A stretch of DNA of 64,000 bases, from the NCBI RefSeq assembly GCF_000699445.3, contig NC_067198.1:43145691-43209690 (forward strand). Reading direction: 5' to 3'. The stretch is from Schistosoma haematobium (lineage: Eukaryota; Platyhelminthes; Trematoda; Strigeidida; Schistosomatidae). Below, piece by piece: positions 1-12,285 of this stretch. The translations under genes and the position numbers were made by a program. The first letter of the stretch is position 1. The number at the start of each line of letters is the position of its first letter. The notes under the pieces were generated by a model. That model was given only the letters and a program-made list of their open reading frames with translations. It did no database searches and was not told where the DNA came from.

Positions 1-3000
1 ATGGCTAATTTCACTCACAACATATAGCTGTTAAAATGATCAAAGCATTGTCTTAAAATAACAAGTCATAATAGAGAAACGTTTTGGTGTTCTTTCAATT
101 ATTCTATGTTAAAATAGGCAAAAGTAGTTGGGGGAGAACGAAGGCATAAGTTTATTAGAATAGTACAAAACAATCTGTGTGGAACAGGATTTCAACTGAC
201 CGAGATCTAACTTTATTAAATCCCATGTTATAATTTGGTTTGCTACGAACCAAGTTTGTCTAGATGTTACAAGGCGTAGACTTTATTTATTTTATAACAG
301 CCTATATGTACATTTACTTCTTATAACTGGAAAAATAGAAATGACCACTGAATTTCGCTGGCCCATCAAAGTAAATATCTGAGACTCGCACAAGGTAATG
401 CTTTTAGTTTTATGCGAATAACCCTTGACATTATATTCAGGGTGTTTTTTGAGCCAGTTTTTCATTCAGAAAGACCTGAAACATTCTTTATTGTCCTTAA
501 TGTTTTTTGCTATATATAATGGGCAGAAACATTTCAGGGTATGGGTGTGTGAACACGAAACGATTAATTATGAAGAATTATTTCTGCATAATTTCATTGT
601 TGGAAATATCTTAGAAGAATTAATGAAACGGAATTCAAGTACGTATTCACCGAAACATATTTATTGACGGTGAACTGCCCTAATATATCAGTTTTTTCAG
701 TTTTACACTGATGGTACCATCAGGTTACGAAATCATCAGTTGTTAAATGTTTGTAGGCTATCAGTCAATCTAGTATCTGGTTGGTAACTTAACATAAATT
801 AGCCAAATATTCCCTGAAGTCACCTATTCTCACTTAGTTTTTTGAATAAAGTATAACAGTGTATCCGCTGCTTCATTGTCATAAAAACGCAAGCACCATA
901 GTTCCATCAAAAGAAGTCGGTTTGTTTAACGACCTATGACAGTTTTATCCGACAGTCGTTAACGCAACAGAATTAACGATTAGCAAATATACCCATGAGG
1001 TGGCAGCTGGTGACTTCAGTCCAATTAAACAGCGTGGAGAATGCCGATACGCGCTTACTAAACGATGAAATACCTGCTGCTCTATAAATGGTAGTGCATT
1101 ATCTAAACCGAGTCTATATTTCTGAAGTATAAATTACTCTTTGAAATATATCCAAGATATTAGCACATATATGCCACCGCGGAATATGATTTATGTGTTG
1201 TGTGGGTAACGTTTTTCATTGTGACTTGGTTGACGGGCTGGAGGCCTTTGTTAAAGCAGAGTGGCTATATATTAACATACCATACGTATGAAGCGCCTCA
1301 TTCTCTAAATTGGTAAATAAATTCAAGACTCTCTATCTTCACCTACATGTTCAAAACTATCTATTAATTGGCCTTCAAACGTAGTCGATAGCTCTCACTG
1401 AACTTAGCTTTCACGCCATTAGCTACTCTCAAGTTGGGTGTACAATTAATTTTGGGGAAACTAGTGTTTATCTTAGGTTCAAACACATTTCACACAAATT
1501 CACAGAAAGATAAATTATCAATGAGTCATTCATTCCACGAGTGCATATTGTCTCTGTTCATCATTCTGCATCTCAACATAATTCATGTGATTTTGAGCCA
1601 CTCACGTCAGTGACCACATACTAAATAAGTACCTGTATTACCAGTCAGCTTAGGCTAAATTCTGGTCCATTAGAGACTTAAATTCGATTAAATAATCAAA
1701 TCAGATTATATAAATTAGATTTATGATAAATAAACACATATTACTTGGCCCATCTTGTATAAACCCATTCTTTGGATGTAGAATCTGAACCATCATCACC
1801 CGAAAAGTCTATACCAACAATATTTCCTTGAGTATCACGGGAATGACTAGCCTTCCTCTCTGAAAGGAACATGTTGTCCTCTTAAGACGGGTAGGCGCCT
1901 TTTGTTGTTGTATGATATAAGGAAATTTAGTTTGTTTTCTGAGTACGCAGTAACAGCGTAATAATAAAAATAATTGCAGGACTCAAGGACAACGTGAATT
2001 CATAGTTCAATTTACTAAATAGTGGTCACGTCAAAGGCTCCAAACTTCGCTTAGAATGTGTTTAAATAACCGTTGCATTTCACTATATTTTGGATGAAAA
2101 GCTTTAAAATTATAAAAAACATAGTCTCCATCTGATAGATTCAAGATGCTACTTTTAGTCAAACCAGTTTGTGAACCGGTTGTTGCTTCTGATGAAGAGA
2201 CACTCATAGAAGTACAAAAAAATTACTGGGACGCAAAATTTGCTTGAATGTTTGTTTATGATTTCCTTTTTTTGCATATTTCGGTATAAAACTCAAAAGC
2301 GTATATATGTCACTGATATTCAAGTTTTGAAAACTCTTTTGTCAGTAATAAGCTTGTGAACTATGCAGCCAGATCATAAGTCGGGAACGAGGAATTTTGA
2401 AAAAATATTTGAAAGATAGTCGGCATGTCAAGGAGTGTGTAATCTGAACTGGCTAGCTATCGTGAGAGGTGCGTTGCAAGACATACTATATGGTGTTTTG
2501 GTGCAGATGCGGTGCCAAGCTACCTCAGCTAGGTTGCGCCCAGTAAGACTGATGAGGTCAACATCGAGTACGAAGACTTGCAGGACTATTTATTTTTGGG
2601 ATACATTGACCTTTACATAATCATTTGTACTCCGGGCTTATTAATTCAGTCGGGTTTAATGTGTGATTGTTTCTAAAATGTATGATTCATTTTTCAGTGT
2701 GACAAACAATATATCGTAATTGATATTATCACATTTACGTATATATTTTACTCTTTACAATTTGGGGTTACATCCATCAAATTTTTTCGGTATGATAATC
2801 ATTTGAAAGTGATTTTCCACCAAGCGTTTCAAAATTATGCAACAAAAGACATGTCTTTAAACAAAGCCAAATAAGGAAAGCTCATTCAAGAAAGGCTGAA
2901 GATCGTAAAGTGTGGCTAAAAGAGATCTGAATATTGATTAGAATAAAAGACAGAAGAAACAAGTAAATGACTATACTGCCTAATAAAATGCCCTGAAGAG

Positions 3001-3330
3001 GTTTTCAGTATGTTCTTTCTGCTCCATTTGTCCCACAATTTTATTTTCTATGCAGGTACAGAAGATGATGTTTCGTTCGTTCATGGTCATCACTTTACTA
3101 TTGTGTATGATATTTCCATGCTCGGTTGTTTAACGCAACTTCAAAAACCCCTCAGTACTTTTCCCTTTCATTACTGTAACTATTAACTACAGCCATATCT
3201 TCATATTCAGTCTGCAAGACTTTCTAGGCCCAATCAGATGCACCTAACACTGTTAATTCTTTGATCTGTATGTCTGTTGAGGAGTCCAAGAATTCATGGA
3301 ATGCGATGTTAAAAAAGATGAACACTCCTT
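1..3330. other. Unannotated AT-rich DNA left of the gypsy relic
   Basis: I see no convincing gene, RNA or repeat boundary here. Open frames are short (at most about 80 codons), lack family motifs and mostly begin at non-ATG codons. A slightly GC-richer patch at about 2430-2610 has no recognisable product on either strand. The missing left LTR of the decayed gypsy element at 3340-5428 would be expected in this stretch, but no copy of its right-hand LTR sequence could be recognised by eye. Confidence 0.5.
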
Positions 3331-3339
3331 ACTTTCTTA

Positions 3340-3957
3340 TCATTCCCCTCCTTTACGGTGGAATAAGTCCATTCTTTTGGAATAACCTTTTGGTTTATCA
3401 ACGAAATAGTAAACAGTAAAGGGATGGTAAAGGTTCTACTAAATCTAGACGAACATGGTTGAGACAAGCATTAGGAGTTTTGAATGAGCCTAAGGGATAT
3501 TTGTATTGTCTAATCACCTTAGATTTCTGGCAGCTTACACAGGAGCGTGCCCACTCACTCACGTCTTTACTCATACCAGGCCAGAAAAACCGTTTTGGTG
3601 GTTACATGAACACTTGGATGGGAATGATTGTGCAACCTATTGATGTCTCGGCTCAACTGGAAGATCCCTACCGGTAGATGTGTTGCATAATAAGGTTTCC
3701 TTACATGTTTCCATCTGTTTAATTCACAGTTTTAGGGTTGTTGAAGGTAACTCGTGCTGAAGATCTGTGTCTTTTTTTTGAAGCTGAACGCGTTCAAGAA
3801 TGTTGATGCCTTGGGAACCGTTCAAGGAAGTCATACGGGACATAGAGCCTGCAACAGCATTATTTATTCCAAAAATGTTTATCCAGAGCAAACTGTGAAA
3901 TGTAGTCTGGTTGTCAAGACTCTCGAGTGAAATACTTTCATAGTTGTTCGGAAACAA
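3340..3957 (-). pseudogene. Decayed gypsy RNase H tail and integrase
   Basis: Minus-strand remnant of the downstream part of a gypsy-type pol. At about 3724-3957 the translation carries the RNase H/integrase linker pattern (N-x-V-A-x-S-x-S-R-M). Around 3460-3680 a frameshifted integrase zinc-finger region is visible: a paired His segment, then FWPGM-like residues and C-x2-C. At about 3390-3450 comes the start of the integrase core with the LDLVEPLP-type segment holding the first catalytic Asp. Stops and frameshifts separate the pieces. It is the same element as the protease/RT and gag remnants to its right, because order and orientation are as in an intact element. The product cannot be functional. 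Confidence 0.75.
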
Positions 3958-3959
3958 GG

Positions 3960-4264
3960 TCCGGATGCTAGAGATGAGATTCTCTCTCCAGACTTGCTAT
4001 TTGGCAGTCATCAATATACGCATGTACGAAGTTGAGACCTCACAAGACATCATCGATCAACCTTTGACAGGTCTGAGCAGCATTTATTAAACTGAAAAGC
4101 ATGCGCGAAAACTCGTGGAGACTGAAAAGAATAATGATAGCTGTCACATTTCCATTTGACGTCTGTAAGTCTAAAACTAGTTCGTGAAGCCGGTTGTTAG
4201 AATTCGGTGGAAGAACGCTAACTCCTGCGCCAGTGTCGACGAGGTAGCGAACTTTCGTAGTCAC
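3960..4264 (-). pseudogene. Decayed gypsy protease fused to RT palm
   Basis: The minus-strand frame contains the retroviral-type aspartic protease motif VDTGAGVSVLPP near its start. It then jumps straight to a degenerate RT palm segment (NAAQTCQRLIDD) and, after an in-frame TGA, to the RT catalytic box YIDD at 4007-4018. The N-terminal half of RT is missing, so an internal deletion has joined protease to the palm. This ties the flanking integrase and gag remnants into one degenerate element. Confidence 0.8.
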
Positions 4265-4533
4265 ATCAGTTATGTATAACAGACGGTTGTGTTCAATGCC
4301 TAGGGTTGGCGTCAGCGCATGTTGGCTGGGAAGTTTCCCGGAACGTTTTTCATGTCGGTCGGTTTGGAATTCGGAAAATTACAGGGTTTTCTGCTATTTT
4401 GAGATTTTCTGTACTGATTATGATACCAGCAGCAGTCGGGGTTATCACTGTCTTGTGATCTGAAGACACATAGTTTCCGTGAACAACTCCTTCAAGGGGT
4501 TTCTGATCGTTTAATGTCATGACGAATACGAAT

Positions 4534-5079
4534 TTAGCGTGTCAGTATATGACATAGTTCCGTAATGTCATTCTGTGTCGCTTGAGGCTTTTCTTTGACT
4601 GAGAAAACCTTGACGTTAGAAGATTTGATGATTACTAAAATGCGGTTGGCAGATGCAGTCAGCTCATCCACGGCGTTGTTTTGAAATGAGACAAGCACTG
4701 CCTGCACCTGTTGAGTATGCTTAGACAATAAAATTTGTTTAAACAGGACATCGTCGAAGGTCCTTTCACCAATCACTTCTTTTATTCATAACAACATGTC
4801 TGTTGCTGGACCATGTGGCAAATCGATGTTATTAAGTATTTGATCTAGCCCCTGTCGATCGGTTAGATCCCTGAGTTTCAGAATATACCGTTTAAGAGTT
4901 TCGCATGGTTCCGAAACATCACTAATAAAAATACTAGGTGTGACGTGCCTGTTGAATCCGCGTGGTAGTGCCGTCACTGCTGAGAGTAATTGAGCACGTG
5001 TATTAGTCACGTCGTGCCCGTAGAAGTTAGCCTTTGTGTAACAGAACGAGGCTTCGATGTTGTCTGGCCAGCATGGCAT
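4534..5079 (-). pseudogene. Decayed gypsy gag
   Basis: Two minus-strand pieces (about 4786-5079 and 4534-4776) resemble the capsid part of gypsy Gag. The segment includes a W-x-D-x-x-E-A-x-F start, an LPRGF segment where intact copies have 'LP..VA', a PCETLKRYIL-like helix and a DRQGLDQIL segment matching the usual S-x-x-Q-R-L-x-x-L helix. The same order of motifs is seen in the intact Gag at 18249-19094, but the two are clearly divergent. Frameshifts and stops break the frame; no finger motif survives. Confidence 0.65.
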
Positions 5080-5292
5080 TAACTAAGATGAGAGTGGTGT
5101 CATAGACTTGATCTTCAGTACCTTAGGAGTCTGTTCTGTTATGGCGAATATGAAGTACAGGAATGAACAAGGGAAAGATATTCAATAACACGAAAAATAT
5201 TACAATGTATAAAAATTAGGGTAGGGCAATGATGTATGAAATTCCAGAAAAGAACAGACTCATAGTTTACAAATTTGTGTAGCAGATCACCT

Positions 5293-5428
5293 CGGCTCAC
5301 CAATGAAGATGCCATAGGTATTCGTAGTTTGACAACACTTTAACTAGTAACACCTGTAATTAAATCGTGACCAACGAACGTAACCAAAGGACAGAAGCGA
5401 GAAGGTTCGTAGATATATTTGATAGGTT
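5293..5428 (-). mobile_element. PBS and truncated LTR of the decayed gypsy element
   Basis: On the minus strand 5302-5294 reads TGGTGAGCC, nine of the ten bases of the primer binding site used by the two younger LTR elements in this window. It follows a one-base T spacer after an LTR-like end (...CTTCA). Sequence from 5304 to 5428 would therefore be the end of the 5' LTR of the relic. It is cut off at 5428 by insertion of the three-LTR array. The matching left LTR was not found, so the LTR extent is inferred. Confidence 0.5.
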
Positions 5429-5839
5429 TGTAGAATTTATGGTCTACCATGATATTAGTACTGCTTTAATAATAGACCTAATCCTAAATTTGTAGATTTG
5501 TCATAATATAACTGCCTAATCCATAAGATCTTACGTGCAAGTCACACCATCGACTACACCAACTCACTGTATCGTATCAATTACCAATACATGATGTAGA
5601 ACAAGGTTAGGCTAGAGAAAGAACAATATATTTAATATGAATAGAAGATATAAGGTAACATTCGGCAGAGACCACGCCTGCATGGCCGAGCCATGCCATC
5701 CGGTCAACTCCATTCCATTCATTCTTCGCGCCTTCTCTATTGTTAGGTATTTCTCCGCGTTGAATATTGAATATCTATTCTCTGAGTAGTCTTGTGTTCA
5801 GCTTTGAAGATTGTGTGGTTATGGTCTAATGCCACTACA
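5429..5839 (-). repeat. LTR copy 1 (3' LTR of the left unit)
   Basis: 411 bp, beginning TGTAG and ending CTACA, so it has the TG...CA ends of an LTR and short terminal inverted repeats. It differs from the other two LTRs at 5488 (A instead of G). A perfect 7-bp hairpin with a 3-nt loop (GCATGGC-CGA-GCCATGC) lies at 5680-5696 and is kept in all three LTRs. Confidence 0.92.
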
Positions 5840-8651
5840 CTACTCTCCCACCAGAATCAACGTGATGTTGGTTCGATACCAAATTGGATGGGATCGTCGC
5901 GCGCCGGAGGTTACCAAGGATAATAAGAATCCTCCGGGTATTGGTAAGCTGAAAGATAAATCAAAAAGAAGGCGGCAGCATCTGGTCGGGAAATACATGT
6001 AGTAATTTTAAAATATCTGCCTTCATGCTTAACATGCTTGAAATGAAAATTTGGGTGAAGATTATTTGAGCTATAAAAAATGGGGTTACAATAATAAAAA
6101 TAAAACGATGCGTGTTAATAGCCGTTGGTTAATAACTTAACGTATAGGTAGTAAGTATTTTGTGTTTAGAAATATTAAAGTAATGAATATTGTAGAAATG
6201 TTAATATTGGTATTAGTTTTGGTTTAAATTATGAAATCAAATAACGATTATGCCGGTAAGTTGTCCATATGAGTTGAATTCCAATTGCATCTGTATTAGT
6301 AGGCTAACTGAAGGAACAAAAGTATTACCGTGGAGAAGAATCCCAACTAGTGTTCCAGTTAGTTTGATACGGTTTATTTAGTTACGTGGAGATTTTCTCA
6401 ACCTCATTTTTACTTGACCGTGATAGAATTTAGTAATACTACTAATACACATGAATGGTTATCAAAATAAAATTTAAATACATGAGTGATAATTATATGG
6501 ATTTTGGACAGATAGCTAGGAAAAATCGTTAAACATGAGTGTATTCGTAGGAGACATGCTCTAGACTCAATGTTCTGATCTGCGGCAGACTATTTATTTA
6601 TATTTATACTTGCTGGCTGATTGGGCATACAAGTTAGTTGCAAGTATGCAGTTTATCATAAGGCGGAACACGATTTAACTGAGATATAGTGGTTATAAGT
6701 TATTGAAATCAGTTAAGCCTATGTGTCATATTACTAAGTGATGTGGTGTTGCAAGATGGACTTGGCTAAATAAGTTTTTACAAGATGATTAATAGTGAGT
6801 GATGCTCATGTGATTATCAGGGAGTACATAAGTTGTAACCAAGGGAGTACACTCCCAACTCATGTCTACGATAATGGCTTGAACCCTAGTCAGTGTTGGG
6901 GTAAATTCGACATTAATGTTTTCAGTTTGCAGGAGATTTGCTCGACTGCTTATACTGATTATTTGCATGCATGATTGTGTCGCTAAACCTCCAATTAGAC
7001 TGACAAGGTTTTGAGATATTTACTGAATGAGCAACTGAGAGAGAAACGTACTGTGATCATCTGTGATGGATGAAGATACCAAGAAAACAACACCATTTAA
7101 TGGTAATTATAAGTCAATTTGTTGACCGATTTCGTTAATAGTTTCATTAATTTTATCAGTCATATTACGTGATTGTCAAGTTATGACAATGCTTTATGAC
7201 GATATCCTGAAACTATTAAATTTAACTAGTTATAGTGTTGATTGAGGATTAGTCAGTGGAAAAATAGGTATTGTTGCTTTAGGTGATTCGAAATCATCAG
7301 AAATTTATAACGTTAAAGAATCCGAGACGCTTAATTTAATTATAAATTTCAATTCAGAAATATTCGTTTAGTGTTAATTCTAGTAGGCTACGGAGTTTTG
7401 ATTTTGAACGTTTGTTTAGCCAACAGCTACCTGGGGATTTATTTATTTTACTAGTGCAGTTGATAGTACTTAAATTTTTAATCTTATTATCTAAACTATG
7501 TTCGCATTTCAGGCTGCTAATATGATAAACCAATCCATAAACCCAAATACGATTAGCAACAACGACTACGATGGGTTTATTGATAAATGTTAAAGGCGAT
7601 CCAGATGATTTCTAAATTTAGAAGACATGGAGATATAGTGTGACGTATGTATGGGCCAGGTTAACATGCAGGTTGTTGACGTATATGACGATTTAAAAAT
7701 AATGAACATGACCAGAAAATAATTTTAAAGTTAAGACTGCTTGTGAAACTTCAGGCAGGAATATGATGCGTTATAAACATTCCATAAGAAGTTACTGCAT
7801 TTAGCTTAGTGACACTTACAAATATATGGCAAAAGCAACTGAAAAACATATACACGTTAAGTACAAAAAATCATCCAGTAAAATAGTTGAACTCGCCTTG
7901 ATTATTTTTGAAAATTAGATTATTCAGTGGACGACATATATAACGCCATTCGTGAGTAGTATTGATCCAAAAGCATACAGAATAAAACATGCAGTATGGC
8001 AATTAATTCCAGGGTGCTTGATGCTGTTGAGGTTTTTGACACTCGCTCGGATCAGAACAATCGAATGAATCCAGATAATTGTATGGTTGTCATTGAACGA
8101 ACCATCTAAAAATGATTGCAGAAAACTTATAGCTGAAACTCACCGTATGTTTTTGGAGTAGTCATCCTCGTTGTTTGGCAATGGAACTCGAAAATATGAA
8201 ATTAGGCAGGCAGTGGTCGGAAGAAAAGATATTACAGGATAGTGCATCGTTTAAAACAGGATGAGGTGTTAAGTGAAGGAACACTGAGAATTAGATCCAG
8301 ATAACTATTTAGTCCTTGATCGCATTGTTAGTCAATGTATATTTACGCTATTTACAGGTCATATTTGCTAGAGCTTGATGTTTAAACAAGACTATGTTGC
8401 TGAAGCATGTAAATGCTATTACAGCTTGTTAACAATCCATCAAAGCTAATTAGTTAATATAGACGACCAGTTTTTATTATCGAATGAGTTAGTATGTTAT
8501 GAGAACTAATCAATATAACATTACGATAATACGTGTGAGCATTAATCAGAGGATTATTAGAATAATGGGTTTACACAGATAAAAATCGATTGAGAAGGTG
8601 GATCTAAGGATTAGCAATAATAGGTTGCGCTTCTTTAGTTGGGCTCACCAA
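5840..8651 (-). mobile_element. Internal region, left unit, non-coding
   Basis: 2812 bp between LTRs. On the minus strand it starts after the LTR with a T spacer and the primer binding site TGGTGAGCCC (8650-8641). It ends in a purine-rich tract, TGGTGGGAGAGTAG, at 5853-5840 immediately before the next LTR. The longest open frame is about 63 codons (5811-6002, partly in the LTR) and matches no Gag or Pol motif. Nothing suggests a degraded pol; the region looks constitutively non-coding. Confidence 0.85.
8641..8650 (-). promoter_or_regulatory. Primer binding site, left unit
   Basis: Reads TGGTGAGCCC on minus, one base inside the LTR at 8652. It would pair with a tRNA 3' end GGGCUCACCA. It is identical to the site of the Boudicca-like element at 19282-19291. 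The tRNA cannot be named without the host tRNA set; it is one base away from the tRNA-Trp-type site TGGTGACCCC I associate with the CsRn1 clade. Confidence 0.8.
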
Positions 8652-9062
8652 TGTAGAATTTATGGTCTACCATGATATTAGTACTGCTTTAATAATAGAC
8701 CTAATCCTAAGTTTGTAGATTTGTCATAATATAACTGCCTAATCCATAAGATCTTACGTGCAAGTCACACCATCGACTACACCAACTCACTGTATCGTAT
8801 CAATTACCAATACATGATGTAGAACAAGGTTAGGCTAGAGAAAGAACAATATATTTAATATGAATAGAAGATATAAGGTAACATTCGGCAGAGACCACGC
8901 CTGCATGGCCGAGCCATGCCATCCGGTCAACTCCATTCCATTCATTCTTCGCGCCTTCTCTATTGTTAGGTATTTCTCCGCGTTGAATATTGAATATCTA
9001 TTCTCTGAGTAGTCTTGTGTTCAGCTTTGAAGATTGTGTGGTTATGGTCTAATGCCACTACA
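8652..9062 (-). repeat. LTR copy 2 (shared middle LTR)
   Basis: 411 bp. It serves as 5' LTR of the left unit and 3' LTR of the right unit. I see no difference from LTR copy 3 and one base different from copy 1 (8711 G). There is no target duplication next to it, which excludes two independent insertions side by side. Confidence 0.92.
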
Positions 9063-11874
9063 CTACTCTCCCACCAGAATCAACGTGATGTTGGTTCGAT
9101 ACCAAATTGGATGGGATCGTCGCGCGCCGGAGGTTACCAAGGATAATAAGAATCCTCCGGGTATTGGTAAGCTGAAAGATAAATCAAAAAGAAGGCGGCA
9201 GCATCTGGTCGGGAAATACATGTAGTAATTTTAAAATATCTGCCTTCATGCTTAACATGCTTGAAATGAAAATTTGGGTGAAGATTATTTGAGCTATAAA
9301 AAATGGGGTTACAATAATAAAAATAAAACGATGCGTGTTAATAGCCGTTGGTTAATAACTTAACGTATAGGTAGTAAGTATTTTGTGTTTAGAAATATTA
9401 AAGTAATGAATATTGTAGAAATGTTAATATTGGTATTAGTTTTGGTTTAAATTATGAAATCAAATAACGATTATGCCGGTAAGTTGTCCATATGAGTTGA
9501 ATTCCAATTGCATCTGTATTAGTAGGCTAACTGAAGGAACAAAAGTATTACCGTGGAGAAGAATCCCAACTAGTGTTCCAGTTAGTTTGATACGGTTTAT
9601 TTAGTTACGTGGAGATTTTCTCAACCTCATTTTTACTTGACCGTGATAGAATTTAGTAATACTACTAATACACATGAATGGTTATCAAAATAAAATTTAA
9701 ATACATGAGTGATAATTATATGGATTTTGGACAGATAGCTAGGAAAAATCGTTAAACATGAGTGTATTCGTAGGAGACATGCTCTAGACTCAATGTTCTG
9801 ATCTGCGGCAGACTATTTATTTATATTTATACTTGCTGGCTGATTGGGCATACAAGTTAGTTGCAAGTATGCAGTTTATCATAAGGCGGAACACGATTTA
9901 ACTGAGATATAGTGGTTATAAGTTATTGAAATCAGTTAAGCCTATGTGTCATATTACTAAGTGATGTGGTGTTGCAAGATGGACTTGGCTAAATAAGTTT
10001 TTACAAGATGATTAATAGTGAGTGATGCTCATGTGATTATCAGGGAGTACATAAGTTGTAACCAAGGGAGTACACTCCCAACTCATGTCTACGATAATGG
10101 CTTGAACCCTAGTCAGTGTTGGGGTAAATTCGATATTGATGTTTTTAGTTTGCAGGAGATTTGCTCGACTGCTTATACTGATTATTTGCATGCATGATTG
10201 TGTCGCTAAACCTCCAATTAGACTGACAAGGTTTTGAGATATTTACTGAATGAGCAACTGAGAGAGAAACGTACTGTGATCATCTGTGATGGATGAAGAT
10301 ACCAAGAAAACAACACCATTTAATGGTAATTATAAGTCAATTTGTTGACCGATTTCGTTAATAGTTTCATTAATTTTATCAGTCATATTACGTGATTGTC
10401 AAGTTATGACAATGCTTTATGACGATATCCTGAAACTATTAAATTTAACTAGTTATAGTGTTGATTGAGGATTAGTCAGTGGAAAAATAGGTATTGTTGC
10501 TTTAGGTGATTCGAAATCATCAGAAATTTATAACGTTAAAGAATCCGAGACGCTTAATTTAATTATAAATTTCAATTCAGAAATATTCGTTTAGTGTTAA
10601 TTCTAGTAGGCTACGGAGTTTTGATTTTGAACGTTTGTTTAGCCAACAGCTACCTGGGGATTTATTTATTTTACTAGTGCAGTTGATAGTACTTAAATTT
10701 TTAATCTTATTATCTAAACTATGTTCGCATTTCAGGCTGCTAATATGATAAACCAATCCATAAACCCAAATACGATTAGCAACAACGACTACGATGGGTT
10801 TATTGATAAATGTTAAAGGCGATCCAGATGATTTCTAAATTTAGAAGACATGGAGATATAGTGTGACGTATGTATGGGCCAGGTTAACATGCAGGTTGTT
10901 GACGTATATGACGATTTAAAAATAATGAACATGACCAGAAAATAATTTTAAAGTTAAGACTGCTTGTGAAACTTCAGGCAGGAATATGATGCGTTATAAA
11001 CATTCCATAAGAAGTTACTGCATTTAGCTTAGTGACACTTACAAATATATGGCAAAAGCAACTGAAAAACATATACACGTTAAGTACAAAAAATCATCCA
11101 GTAAAATAGTTGAACTCGCCTTGATTATTTTTGAAAATTAGATTATTCAGTGGACGACATATATAACGCCATTCGTGAGTAGTATTGATCCAAAAGCATA
11201 CAGAATAAAACATGCAGTATGGCAATTAATTCCAGGGTGCTTGATGCTGTTGAGGTTTTTGACACTCGCTCGGATCAGAACAATCGAATGAATCCAGATA
11301 ATTGTATGGTTGTCATTGAACGAACCATCTAAAAATGATTGCAGAAAACTTATAGCTGAAACTCACCGTATGTTTTTGGAGTAGTCATCCTCGTTGTTTG
11401 GCAATGGAACTCGAAAATATGAAATTAGGCAGGCAGTGGTCGGAAGAAAAGATATTACAGGATAGTGCATCGTTTAAAACAGGATGAGGTGTTAAGTGAA
11501 GGAACACTGAGAATTAGATCCAGATAACTATTTAGTCCTTGATCGCATTGTTAGTCAATGTATATTTACGCTATTTACAGGTCATATTTGCTAGAGCTTG
11601 ATGTTTAAACAAGACTATGTTGCTGAAGCATGTAAATGCTATTACAGCTTGTTAACAATCCATCAAAGCTAATTAGTTAATATAGACGACCAGTTTTTAT
11701 TATCGAATGAGTTAGTATGTTATGAGAACTAATCAATATAACATTACGATAATACGTGTGAGCATTAATCAGAGGATTATTAGAATAATGGGTTTACACA
11801 GATAAAAATCGATTGAGAAGGTGGATCTAAGGATTAGCAATAATAGGTTGCGCTTCTTTAGTTGGGCTCACCAA
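9063..11874 (-). mobile_element. Internal region, right unit, non-coding
   Basis: 2812 bp copy of the left unit's internal region without any length change. A small cluster of three substitutions at about 10131-10148 distinguishes it from 6908-6925. The polypurine tract lies at 9063-9076 and the primer binding site at 11864-11873 (minus). It has no coding capacity. Confidence 0.85.
11864..11873 (-). promoter_or_regulatory. Primer binding site, right unit
   Basis: TGGTGAGCCC on minus, separated by one base from the LTR at 11875. Same sequence and spacing as the left unit. Confidence 0.8.
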
Positions 11875-12285
11875 TGTAGAATTTATGGTCTACCATGATA
11901 TTAGTACTGCTTTAATAATAGACCTAATCCTAAGTTTGTAGATTTGTCATAATATAACTGCCTAATCCATAAGATCTTACGTGCAAGTCACACCATCGAC
12001 TACACCAACTCACTGTATCGTATCAATTACCAATACATGATGTAGAACAAGGTTAGGCTAGAGAAAGAACAATATATTTAATATGAATAGAAGATATAAG
12101 GTAACATTCGGCAGAGACCACGCCTGCATGGCCGAGCCATGCCATCCGGTCAACTCCATTCCATTCATTCTTCGCGCCTTCTCTATTGTTAGGTATTTCT
12201 CCGCGTTGAATATTGAATATCTATTCTCTGAGTAGTCTTGTGTTCAGCTTTGAAGATTGTGTGGTTATGGTCTAATGCCACTACA
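11875..12285 (-). repeat. LTR copy 3 (5' LTR of the right unit)
   Basis: 411 bp with the same ends as the other copies. It is followed directly by GGTT at 12286-12289, the right half of the target duplication whose left half is at 5425-5428. Confidence 0.92.

Larger units (their letters stand above)
5429..12285 (-). mobile_element. Three-LTR tandem array of a non-coding LTR retroelement
   Basis: The order is LTR (5429-5839), internal (5840-8651), LTR (8652-9062), internal (9063-11874), LTR (11875-12285). The repeat period is exactly 3223 bp. One 4-bp target duplication, GGTT, lies at 5425-5428 and 12286-12289, outside the whole array. A primer binding site beside the right LTR of each unit and a purine tract (read on minus) beside the left LTR show the element runs on the minus strand. 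The internal regions have no long reading frame in any frame, so this is a non-autonomous (LARD-like) element. Copies differ at only a few positions. The structure could come from LTR-LTR recombination between sister copies, or from an assembly duplication. Confidence 0.9.

Noticed and set aside
5811..6002. 63-codon frame, repeated at 9034-9225
   Set aside because: It straddles the LTR/internal border on the strand opposite to the element. It is duplicated only because the DNA is duplicated.
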